The translations under genes and the position numbers were made by a program. Positions 54,366 to 63,924 of a DNA stretch of 64,000 nucleotides are shown here, piece after piece; positions within the stretch are counted from its first letter, which is position 1, and each line of letters opens with the position of its first letter. Source of the stretch: Lepidostoma basale (taxonomy: Eukaryota; Arthropoda; Insecta; Trichoptera; Lepidostomatidae). A model generated the notes under the pieces. That model was given only the letters and a program-made list of their open reading frames with translations. It did not search any database and was not told the DNA's origin. Location: contig JAHDVF020001467.1 of assembly GCA_022606425.2 (NCBI GenBank), positions 992,001 to 1,056,000 of the forward strand. Reading direction: 5' to 3'.

Positions 54366-54892
54366 CGCGGTCAGTTAGAAGATTTTATCAATACGGTTAA
54401 ATATTTTTTTTGCATGTTTCGGCATAAAGATACAGGGGTTTTAAGTGACGTTTGCTTTGAAAGTCCCTGATCAGTAAGGCACTAAGTGGAAAATAGGTAT
54501 AGTCATGATACTACATTCTTCGTTGGAGAGCTGAACTAACGTACTAGCAACCAGTGACGGAACAAGAGATTTAAGCTTAAGTAAGAGTCTTAATTTATTA
54601 ATATAATATTTGTATAATGTTATTAAATAGAAATTTTAGTTTGGCTTCATTTTATTAATAACACAAAAAATATTTTTTCCTAAAATAAAAATTGTGTCTG
54701 GAAAATGAATAATGAAGTACACTTTTCTAGATTGGTAACTGGTTTTAAATGTATTATAGTTAGATTCTTTTATATGAAACTGCCTATATTAGAACGAAAA
54801 TTTGTATGTGAAAAAGTTTTTTTGTGTTGAAAATATTTCTTATGCCATGATGTAAACTCATTCATTTTCATAAAATATAAGATAAAAGTGTT
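54366..54892. other. Unique AT-rich stretch
   Basis: Nothing recognised. Confidence 0.4.
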
Positions 54893-55134
54893 ATTTATTG
54901 TTTCTTGAATAATTATGTAAAACTCCATATAAAATAATTAATACGAATGAAAACATCTTTTTTCTAGAATTTTTTTTATATTTTATGTGAATGACATGTT
55001 TCGCCTGTCTTAGAAATTATTTAAATGCCTTTGAAAACATTTCATAATGCTTTACACAGGCGAAACATGTCATGCACTTAAAATATAATAAAACTTCCAG
55101 AAAACAGACATTTTCATTGGTATTAATTATTTGA
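54893..55134. mobile_element. FB-A foldback, first of an adjacent pair
   Basis: Starts TTTATTGTTTCTTGAATAAT; arms meet around AATGCCTTTGAAAACATT; ends GACATTTTCATTGGTATTAA. Directly abuts the next element in the same orientation. Confidence 0.8.
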
Positions 55135-55377
55135 TTTACTGTTTCTTGAACAATGATGTAAAACTCCATATTAAATTATTAATACGAATGAAAACGACAG
55201 TTTTCTAGAAGTTTTATTATATTTTATGGGAATGACATGTTTCGTCCTTCTAAGGCATTATGAAATGCCATTTGATAACGCCTTAGAAGAGTGAAGCATG
55301 TCATTCCCATAAAACTTATATAATAAAACTTCTAGAAAACTGTCGTTTTTATTCATATAAAATATTTATTATTTGAC
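55135..55377. mobile_element. FB-A foldback, second of an adjacent pair
   Basis: Starts TTTACTGTTTCTTGAACAAT; arms match closely (AACGACAGTTTTCTAGAAG and CTTCTAGAAAACTGTCGTT); ends TTTATTCATATAAAAT. The central TTGATAACGCC hairpin has GAAGC for GAAAC. Followed by the shared block at 55385-55430. Confidence 0.8.
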
Positions 55378-55430
55378 TTTGTTTTACATTATGAAATTCC
55401 ACAGTGTTAACGCCTTAATTTTCGTAAAAA

Positions 55431-56319
55431 ATATAATAATTCATTAAAATTTCCAATGACTAAGGCTTTTCAAGAGACAAATCGCGGTATCAATATTATT
55501 ACAAACTTCACGTAGGAGATAGGATCGAAAAATATAATCATAATATTTTTAATTTGTAATTTAAAATTATCCGAATTCATGGGCCGCCACTGGGCGTGGT
55601 GCTGTTTAGAGCTAGCAGCACCAGAGCCTCATATCCCCCATCCTGTATTTATGGTTATATTCTCTTTTCTCCTGAAGTATGCTCCAAGTGTACTCGTGTT
55701 TGCAGTCTCATGGGGTGATACTGATTATAAAAAAGGAGTGCTTTATCGAATAAAAATAAAATCACGCCGATGATATTGATGAAATTTCTTTTTCTTTCCA
55801 TGTATTGTAAAATCTGTACAACATTGTCAATGAATAAGTAGTTGTTACCTCTCTCATCCACAGTTCTAGCTAATACAGTTTCTTCCAGTTACACGGCATC
55901 CCCTGATATTTTCTTTAAGCATTAGTTATCTCCTCGTATCATTTTGACCACATAGTTCTCATTTGATTACATCAAGCAAATCTCTAAAATGCTTGCATTT
56001 TCGAACTTATCTACCGTGTACGTCTATGATAATTTAAGCATTACTCGGTGTTGTTATTATTTTATACATCGGAAAGTTAACTACATTTATTGTGTTATAA
56101 TATGTAAACGCTAACCATATGCATAGTTTTAATATAAATATAGAAAATACACAAAAAGTATTTTTCCAAACAAATTATGCTTCTGTGTTTCTTCAAGTAA
56201 GTTTTCAAGAATTATTCATGAGGAGTTTAGCTTAGCTTATATTAATAAAACAACCTTACATAAAAATAATCTAAACCAAACCAACCTTAACTGAAAATTT
56301 GTTTGTTATTTTATTATAT
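55431..56319. other. Unique stretch
   Basis: No gene. 55575-55650 is GC-richer; the 64-codon frame there lacks domains. Confidence 0.4.
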
Positions 56320-56324
56320 GTAAC

Positions 56325-57260
56325 CACAGACTGGTCAATGCCAGCGAGCCTGGTAGTAGTTAACCCTTAACGTACCGTGTTCAAAACAAAACTCTCGCTC
56401 CCATGTGGTCAATTCAGTTTACCGCTAACTTTATCTAAATATCAAGCATATGACTCGATGAATCAAAATTTAATTTATGTCATCTTGTAGGGAATTTCAT
56501 TAGGAATAGATCGATATCTATAACATACATGGATTATTTGAAAAACATATCATTATTAATTTTTTTCTGGAACCATGTGATTTCTGATATGGAATGCGTC
56601 ACAGCATACGAGCAACTGGACACGCAAGTATAAACAAGCGCCGCACGGCGGCCGGCAAGGCGAGACTTTACGAGATTTTACGTATGATAAAGGCACCTAG
56701 GCAAAATGTATAGTTCGTTCAAGACAACGAGTACGTATTAATATTTGTCCCTTTTGGTAAAGTGTTAATATTTTCACAGTTCTGATATTATTAAGTTGCG
56801 TGCTGCGTTTCCGTCCACAGTCGGTATTATTACGTACCTATGAAAAGGCCAAACATATAATTTATAATACGTTCAAAACAGCGAGTAAGTATTTGTCACT
56901 TTTGATAAAGTTGTAAATATTAGCAAAACAAATTCTACCTTAACACGAATGAAGGTGAGGGCAGTCTTAAAAAAATTTTTTTTTGGGATGAAGGAAGTAA
57001 TTTTTTGCTTTTTTTTTATTACGAAATATTGAGAACACTTCAATGAAGGATTAAAAAAAAATTATATTATTAGGGTCCATAGGTTTTAAGAAAATCAACT
57101 TTAAATTGGCAGTGGAAACTCAATTGACCACATGGCAACGCGACGGTTAAAAAACATATTTATATTTAATTATTATTTAAAATCAACTTCCATCAAGAGA
57201 TTTCAGTAAAATCATTTGATTATCTTAAAAACACTATTTGTACATTATTTTGTGTAATGG
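56325..57260 (+). mobile_element. FB-H element interrupted by piggyBac-like MITE
   Basis: Left piece 56325-56363 (GTCAATGCCAGCGAGCCTGG, TAGTAGTTAA) and right piece 57147-57260 (TTAAAAAACATATTTATA, then TTCCATCAAGAGATTTCAG). Joined at TTAA they resemble the FB-H order AGTAGTTGTTAAAGAAATTT at 41293-41312. Confidence 0.6.
56364..57146. mobile_element. piggyBac-like MITE, TTAA-flanked
   Basis: 783 bp between TTAA (56360-56363) and TTAA (57147-57150). Ends CCCTTAACG and, inverted, CCGTCGCGTTGCC; subterminal CATGTGGTCAATT appears inverted at both ends (56401-56413, 57120-57133). Two interior repeats (GTTCAAGACAACGAGTACG; GTTCAAAACAGCGAGTAAG). No transposase. TTAA specificity and a C-rich end suggest piggyBac type. 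Confidence 0.65.
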
Positions 57261-57744
57261 GAGTTTGGAATTAAAAACTTAATAAATCCCAACAAAAGTT
57301 AAAACTCAGAAATAAGTTTTCATATGTTTTGATTACTTCATTACAAAACATGCAAACTTAAAACCGTTTCCCAATTACTTGCAATTTCTTAGTATTTTGT
57401 AAATAATTATTTATTTGTACCACACTTAGAATAAAAAATATATTTTAATTTCATAGACTTATATATTGTACTTGTGGGATATCCCTGAAGGTTACACGTG
57501 CCGCCGATGGCGACTCGTGTATTCGAATGGAGAAAATGTCACATCAAACGCATTAAATTTGAACAGCGGGGTTTCCAGTTAACAGTTTTAATTCTTGTGC
57601 CAAAGTTTTCCAGGAGCCAAAAGTCCACCGACACGTATGAGAGACTTTTGCAATCCACCCGCCACCTCAATGCGTACTATTGTACCTTGACCGAATTTAT
57701 ACTTTTTTTTACATTTATTTCGACTAAGCCAGTAAATGAAATTA
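57261..57744. other. Unique stretch
   Basis: 57480-57740 is less AT-rich. A 116-codon frame starting at 57498 runs into the RT-4 fragment and has no domain of its own; not supported. Confidence 0.35.
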
Positions 57745-57960
57745 TATGGTACTGTCATGACAAAAGAATGGACACCAGCAGACTCCTCTATATTAAGCTA
57801 CATAATCAGCCTCATGGGACTCATTCTCGTGGAAGACGCCTAAGATGAAAAATGCTTAGACAGCTGGGAAACCACCTCACAGAAGAAGCAACCCTCTGAA
57901 GAACAGACCACATAGGTCTACAGCAAGGAAGAAGAAAAAGAATAACAGCGAATAAAAGAT
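57745..57960 (+). mobile_element. RT-4 3' fragment
   Basis: YGTVMTKEWTPADSS-like out-of-frame reading of RMDTSRLLYIKLHNQPHGT, with GGAAACCACCTCACAGAAG and AGACCACATAGGTCTACAGC shared with 29190-29575; GAAGAAGAAAAAG tail. Confidence 0.7.
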
Positions 57961-58250
57961 CAATAAAAAAATAATATTTATACAATTAAAGAAAAACCTT
58001 ATTTAAATTCAGCGAATTGTCGGCAGACAACTTTGACATTATATTTCAATTTATTCATAAAATTATAAACATGACCATTGTCCGTGAGTGCAATCATATG
58101 AAGCACAAAAAGAATTTGGTCTGTCTTCAATACCCCCGGATGTGGTTTTATAGTCCTGTGTTGGATGAACAGACTCTATCACATTTCGGATAAGGATATT
58201 CTGGCCCCAAGGCCGGACCTCGTCATCTCAGTCTCTCTATCCCAGTTTGC
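57961..58250. other. Unique stretch
   Basis: Nothing recognised. Confidence 0.4.
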
Positions 58251-58340
58251 AGTGTCACCAGTCTGTCGATGCCAGTGAGCCTGGCGAAACCGGTTGCTGT
58301 CGTAATAAAGACAAAAGTGGAAGTAGTATTATTGATGTAT
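58250..58340 (+). mobile_element. FB-H element with clear module
   Basis: CTGTCGA (58263-58269; A6 is T), T, stem II GCCAG/CTGGC (58271-58285), GAAAC (58286-58290), palindrome ACCGGT (58289-58294). CAGT before the core can pair with GCTG after it (one G-U). Then AATAAAGACAAAAGTGGAAG. Confidence 0.6.
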
Positions 58341-58979
58341 TTTTTTACAGCAAATTTAAATTCCTATTATAATACTTTTATACGAAATTTATAAACACAT
58401 TTTGAATCTTAAATTTTCTAGTAAAATTAAATTGATATCATAGCTTTTATAATAAAATTTGTAAAATGGCAGACCATGTGTGGTATTATAATAAAATAAT
58501 TTGATTTTTGAAATTGGATGTATTTCAATGTGTTCTCTGTTATTGCACATACCGCCCATAAAATTTATCATACGGTATGAAAAAACATTTAGAGACACGG
58601 GCTGCGGGAGCTTTAAGCTTTACCGCCTGCACATTCCAGTATATCGAACAGCGTGAGCTTATTTGAAGGCTCAGCCTATTAAGTATTGTGTAGTGAGAAG
58701 CGCTTCCTGCGCTAGCTTTTGCTACACAACTTTTTGGCAGCAAAGCACATTTAGGAAGGTTTTATTACCGACGAGATGAAGTTGCGTGGATCCTTTCAGG
58801 GATTCTGTAATAAAGATTTTTAATAAGATATCTTATTAAAACCTACTTAAAAAATAATTTTAAATCGCAATTATTCATCATCGCTCTTCCCTTATTTTTT
58901 TAAGATATGTAAAACAGAATCATAGCTACACTTAAAAAATAACGTTTATATACTAAGTACTGTGAAAAATATTAATAAA
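58341..58979. other. Unique stretch
   Basis: No gene. 58590-58760 is GC-richer; the 67-codon minus-strand frame there has no domain. Confidence 0.4.
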
Positions 58980-59225
58980 TTTGATAAAATATATAATTCA
59001 AAATTAGATTTATATTATATAACAGACTTTTTTTCCAGTTCTCTACTCCATATAAACAAATATAGCAATTGACAATTCTCTGTCTCAAAAAAAAATGTTA
59101 AAAAAAAAAAAAAAAATTGATAAAGTATATAATTCAAAATTAGATTTATATTATATAACAGATTTTTTTCCAGGTCTCTACTCCATATAACCAAATATAG
59201 CAATTGACAATTCTCTGTCTCAATT
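58980..59225. repeat. Tandem duplication, two ~137-bp units
   Basis: TTCAAAATTAGATTTATATT to CAATTGACAATTCTCTGTCT occurs twice, separated by an A-run at 59088-59116. A few differences, so not an artefact of identical copies. Confidence 0.8.
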
Positions 59226-59439
59226 TTAAATTGATTATGTTATTATATAGAAGATCGGTCTCTTATTATTGAATGCGTCCTTCGCAATCTCCACAATTGT
59301 ATAATTTAAAAATATGAATACCAAAATTTTGATTTTAAAATAAACAAAAAATAACAGCAGATCGTCGGAACCCAATTACTGTATACAATTTATTTGACCT
59401 ATTATATTGAGTCTCATGACATGTGATAGGTAGCTAATC

Positions 59440-59560
59440 GAATTTTACACCAGACCAAAGACAGCGTGAGAATCACCCTGCTATCGCCGCGAATCAAACC
59501 CAGGATCTTCGGTGTAACAGTCATAGCTATTTCCACTCTGACACGAAGGTCGTCACTTTT
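59440..59560 (-). mobile_element. SINE-2 copy
   Basis: Minus strand CGACCTTCGTGTCAGAGTGG (A box region), CTGGGTTTGATTCGCGGCG (B box region), GTGATTCTCACGCTGTC, TTTGGTCTGG. Confidence 0.75.
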
Positions 59561-59584
59561 TTTTAAGTCTAACACCGATGATTC

Positions 59585-59710
59585 AAATCAATGTAATTAG
59601 AATTTATTATACAATCTCTGATATGAGCAGAAAATAGCATATTATTATGAAAGAGTCCACTAGATCAGAAGCCAAACATTCTATCCCCTAGACCACCACC
59701 TAGTTTCGTT
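59585..59710 (-). mobile_element. SINE-1 copy
   Basis: Minus strand CTAGGTGGTGGTCTAGGGGA (A box region), then TTTCATAATAATATGC and TTTTCTGCTCATATCAG. The B-box part (TTGGCTTCTGATCTAG) is altered. Confidence 0.65.
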
Positions 59711-59799
59711 ACTTTTCTTCAAATATTTTTCTTCTTTTGAGCTAATTTCACTCCACTGCCTAGGCCTCTACTAAACTCTTTCAAAATATTTATCTTGTT

Positions 59800-60112
59800 T
59801 ATTTGTTGTCACCTCCGACCCGCAAGTTGGATAATATCATCCGTCCACCTTTTTGTGGTTTTTGTGTATCTTCTATTGTTCCAAGGCCTACATTTCAGAA
59901 TTCTAAGTGACCACCTGAGCTCATCCTGTGTCGCCATATGCCCCGTCCATTGCCATTTTAGCTTTACTGTTCTTTCTGCAATATCGATAACATTTGTTAG
60001 ACGTCTTATTTCCTCATTTCTAATTTTATCCCGGAAACTGACGCCCAACATGTACATATCCATTGCTCCCTGAACACACTTAATCTTTACGCATCATTAC
60101 CAGGTAATTCTA
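59800..60112 (-). mobile_element. RT-6-related fragment
   Basis: Minus strand YMLGVSFRDKIRNEEIRRLT, then RTVKLKWQWTGHMATQDE, RILKCRPWNNRRYTKTTKRW, TDDIIQLAGRR. Same order as RT-6 but a divergent family. Confidence 0.75.
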
Positions 60113-60124
60113 TAATTTAATAGG

Positions 60125-60600
60125 TTAGATAGATATATAAAGCGCTGATTAGACCAGTCCTAACATATGCCTTGGAGACTTGGACGCTCACTAAACGGGA
60201 TGAAAACAAAATAAACTGCTTCGAAAGAAAAATCCTCCGCACCATCGTCGGACCCATTAAGGATGGTCTGACGTGGAAAAGGAGATACAACACAGAGCTC
60301 TACGATCTATACCAGGACGCCAGCATGGTCAAGTTTATAAAGATTAACAGACTGCGCTGGCTAGGGCACTTGCACCGCATGGGAGATCTGGAAAAGTGTG
60401 TTGTATGACAATCCAGCAAAGCGAAGAAGCATCGGTAGGCCGAGACTGCGATAGCTGGATAGTGGCGTGGCAGATTGTCGGGTCCTGGAACAGCAAGACT
60501 GGGAGGTGGCGGCTAGAGACAGGACGGGATGGAGACGTTTCTTGGAGGAGGCCAAGACCCACCAAGGGTTGTAGCGCCTGAGAAGAAGAATAATACGGTT
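60125..60600 (+). mobile_element. RT-7 fragment (LINE C-terminal)
   Basis: YIKALIRPVLTYALETWTLT, KINCFERKILRTIVGPIKDG, YDLYQDASMVKFIKINRLRW, LGHLHRMGD, then frame breaks after 60408 and a GAAGAAGAA end at 60582-60590. Confidence 0.8.
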
Positions 60601-61316
60601 AGATAAAATGAAGAGCAACTAAGTGTGTTCCCACTTGGACGGCGCATCACACTTTATAACGTAGTATAACGTAGTAGTGATACAGAAGTAAGGTTTAGCT
60701 CTCCTGATCGTACGGCATTAAAATGTGCTCAGAGCCCGTGCAGTGTTACCTAACCGCCCGAGTGGAAGTCTCACAGACGGTAGAGAACGTAGGCGCTGCA
60801 CGGCGCGGCGCTCCGGCCTCCCCCGCGAAAATAATATTCTGGCATCGAGCAATAATATAAATAAAACTTGTAGCCCCATACAGACTAATTTATTGCGCAA
60901 TGTTTATTGTAATTTTTGCAACGTATGCCTTGCTTTACGACTGCGTTCTCTTGTTCACCTCGTTCTGAGGAGATAATGGCGGGAGGGGTGCTCGAGAGGC
61001 GCTCGAGAGGCGCCGCGACGTTGGAATGGGCCACTTTATTATCGCGTTGAACTAGCCGAATATTGCATTTAGAAATAAGATGATTTGTTTCGAGAGTACG
61101 TTAGCCGGAGAACAATACGGCGGCTCGAGTGGCCGCCTGCTTGCGGAATGGTTATTTTGTGAGCTCGTGAGATTTGTGAAGATGAGAATGTTCTCCGATT
61201 GCCATAAAATATTTATTCTATACATTGTTTCTTTTCGCTAGTTTAACCATTCTTACGATTAACTTTATTAATGCCGAATTATTAACATATGCTCATTGTA
61301 CTCTGTTTCAAACATT
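60601..61316. other. Unique GC-rich island
   Basis: No gene. 60640-61180 is single-copy; it includes GCACGGCGCGGCGCTCCGGC and a short direct repeat GCTCGAGAGGCGC (about 60990-61015). Candidate regulatory or conserved noncoding DNA. Confidence 0.35.
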
Positions 61317-61375
61317 TAATTTTGTTTAAGTATCATAGTGTTCGGCCAAAATAATGGATTATTTAAAAGAGGATT
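61317..61375 (-). mobile_element. FB-G end
   Basis: AGTATCATAGTGTTCGGCCA and AAATAATGGATTATTT, the inverse of the 5793 terminus. Confidence 0.5.
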
Positions 61376-61620
61376 TCTAGCGACTATTGTTATCCTATGT
61401 ACGACAACTGAAAACATCTGAAGTAATAACTTTTACATCGTATTATAATGAAATTAATTCAAAAGTAAATCATATACTGACTAATCCAAGGTTAAGAAAA
61501 TATAGTGTTTATTAATCATCTTGAAATGTTTCTAAAAAAGTACAGTATTTTTTTTAAATCAGCCACACGCAAAAATTATGAGGGTAATAAAATTAATAAT
61601 TTAATTAGGATTGTATAGTA

Positions 61621-61980
61621 ATGGTCGCCCAACGCGCCATGGAAAGAGCCATGCTTGAAATAACATTGAGGGACAGATTAAGAAACGAATTTATTCGACA
61701 ACAAACCAAGACGACCGAGGTGGCTCTGAGGATGGGTGGGCTGAAGTGGCGATGGGCTGGCCATATCTGTCGAAGAACCGACGGCCGATGGGGGAGACGG
61801 GTTCTGGAGTGGAGACCGCGTACAGGATTCCGCAGAGCTGTTCGTCCCCCTGCCTGCTGGACCGACGATCTAAAGAGTATTGCTGGACATGGATGGATGG
61901 GAGCGGCAATGGATAGGGGGCGGTGGCGTGCTTTGGGAGAGACCTACATTCATGGATGGCAGACGGCTGACATGATATAG
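61621..61980 (+). mobile_element. RT-6 fragment, open frame retained
   Basis: 119 open codons: RAMERAMLEITLRDRLRNEF, IRQQTKTTEVALRMGGLKW, RWAGHICRRTDGRWGRRVL, ACWTDDLKSIAGHGW, RWRALGETYIHGWQTAD. The upstream AETW segment is absent. Very close to 49496-49950 but without its stops. Confidence 0.85.
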
Positions 61981-62029
61981 TAATGGGAACATATCGAAAT
62001 TTGTATGAAAGAAAAAAAAAATTCGCTCT

Positions 62030-62140
62030 GTATTTTTAATTGCTTATATATATTAAATATAATAATATATAATAACTTTGTAAAGCTTTACCGTATTTTT
62101 AATTGCTTATATATATTAAATATAATAATATAACTTTATA
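62030..62140. repeat. Tandem repeat, two ~66-bp units
   Basis: GTATTTTTAATTGCTTATAT with ATTAAATATAATAATATA occurs at 62030 and 62095. Confidence 0.8.
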
Positions 62141-62279
62141 AAACCATAACTTCATAATGCAGCGTGAAAAGTGAAACATGTTTTTTTAAATACATAATAT
62201 GATTCAGTTGCAGTACAATATTTCTGTTTAGAGCTGCTGTATCAAAGGTGGAACTAACATAATGAAGAAGAAGAAGTAG

Positions 62280-62370
62280 ACTTAGAATGATGAAACGTGT
62301 CATCCCATAAAGTATAATAAAACTTATTTATTGTTTCTTGAACAATGATGTAAAACTCCATATTAAATCA
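62280..62370 (+). mobile_element. FB-A end pieces
   Basis: ATGAAACGTGTCATCCC, then AATAAAACTTATTTATTGTTTCTTG and ATGTAAAACTCCATATTAAA. A right-arm part joins directly to a left terminus. Confidence 0.6.
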
Positions 62371-62374
62371 TGAA

Positions 62375-62455
62375 GTTAGTCTATACTCTCATTCGAATAG
62401 TCTATACTCTCAGTCGCCATTTATATAATATCATTTAGTATCGCCATTTATATAA
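62375..62455. repeat. Two short direct repeats
   Basis: AGTCTATACTCTCATTCG-type unit twice, then CGCCATTTATATAATATCAT twice. Confidence 0.7.
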
Positions 62456-62460
62456 TATCA

Positions 62461-62975
62461 TTAGTGCACAATGGTGTTCTTGTGCCGACCCTTATGTATG
62501 GAAGTGAAGCATGGAACTGGAAAAAGACGGATGAAAGTAGAATAAATGCAGTAGAAATGAGACCTCTAAGACGAATGTGTGGCAAATCTGTTTATGATAG
62601 AGTGACAAATGCAAGTATAAGAAGTGAATGTGGTGCGAATGAAAGTGTTATGAACAAAATAAGGAAAGGGTCTTTAAGATGGTTTGGACACATGGAAAGA
62701 ATGAGTGAAGACAGAATGGTAAAGAAGGTATATGTAAACGGCGTGAACGGAGCTAGAAATAGAGGAAGGCCGAGGAAAACGTGGCACGATCAAATCAATC
62801 AAATATTGAATGTCGGTCACGTGAGGAGTCGGAAAAATCGACGTGCGTGCATGACAAGATGTATGAATGTAGAGGAAGCGAGAGACGTATGTCAGGACAG
62901 AACAGTGTGGCGTTCCATTATTTCTGCCTACACCTCCGGGGAGACGGCGTGATGGTAAGTTAGTTAGTTAGTTAG
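62461..62975 (+). mobile_element. RT-1 copy with the longest open frame
   Basis: 162 open codons: VLVPTLMYGSEAWNWKKTDE, INAVEMRPLRRMCGKSVYDR, IRKGSLRWFGHMERMSED, GARNRGRPRKTWHDQINQIL, TRCMNVEEARDVCQD, ending SGETA and a TTAG tail. The start methionine is only a frame choice; the true element protein would extend upstream into the polymerase. Confidence 0.85.
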
Positions 62976-63151
62976 TATCCCCTAACTATATGACAATTGT
63001 CGAAAAAATTCTTAACGAGTTCCAAGAAATACTTTACAATATTTCTGGACCTACCCAAATAATAACATGTATAAAGTTACATCAATTATCGTTAATTGCC
63101 ATATTCTGCTCCATTTACTAGTGTATATAAACTGCAACGAGTTTAAGTTTC

Positions 63152-63268
63152 GTCACATTTGATAATGCCTTAGAAGGGCGAAACATGTCATTCCCATAAA
63201 ATGTAATAAAACTTCTAGAAAACTGACGTTTTCATTCGTATTAATTATATAATAAAACTTATAAAAAA
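63152..63268 (+). mobile_element. FB-A right arm, well preserved
   Basis: TTGATAA (63159-63165), T, GCCTT/AGGGC hairpin (63167-63179), GAAAC (63180-63184), ATGTC, then ATTCCCATAAAATGTAATAA to TTTTCATTCGTATTAATTAT. Confidence 0.75.
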
Positions 63269-63844
63269 CATATGTTTAATAGGGAGCTTTACCTATCATT
63301 CTTCAAGAAACATTTTAATGTTGCTATTTTAATAAAGTATTTTTAGTTATTCGTAGGACTGAATGTTTGTTAAATCTATATGATATATGTAGTGGGAATA
63401 GCTGAATACTACGAACAGTTCTAAATAAGTTTACCGAAAAAAACCTTTTGATTGTACGTAGCAAGTTAATAGACGGTTCGGACGTCGAGATTTTTTATCC
63501 CGAGAACAAATTGCCTCCAGCAATGAAGTCCTCCGTGACACGAGACAAAGCTAATTGAGAAAGCCCCGCCAAATTACAACCGATCTTGATTCGGCCCCTT
63601 TCACCTCTGCCCGAAAATAACGCTATTGGAAAAGTAAATAAATCAATCCGCGCCTATCTTGTTTACTTCTTATTGTCAGAGTTGTCAAAGGGAAGAAATG
63701 GAAGGAGTTATATGTATTGTTTTTGTTTACTCACTTGCGTGGATAATTTTTTTTATATCCTAACGCAACGACAGTAAAGCGAGACAGTACAAGTACTATT
63801 TTTGTGTAATATATTTTTTCGTTTTTAGAATAATCCTATTTTTC
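63269..63844. other. Unique stretch, possible conserved noncoding island
   Basis: No gene. 63470-63700 is GC-richer and single-copy; a 63-codon frame there has no domain. Confidence 0.35.
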
Positions 63845-63900
63845 TTATTGTTGTTAATTGTTTCTTGAACTATTATGTAAAACTACGTATTTAATATGTA
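63845..63900 (+). mobile_element. FB-A left terminus
   Basis: TTAATTGTTTCTTGAACTAT then TGTAAAACTACGTATTTAAT. Confidence 0.5.
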
Positions 63901-63924
63901 AGCAGACTGTTACGGTTAGTTGAA

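Noticed and set aside
57498..57848. 116-codon gene
   Set aside because: Its second half is an out-of-frame reading of an RT-4 fragment, and the first half shows no domain.
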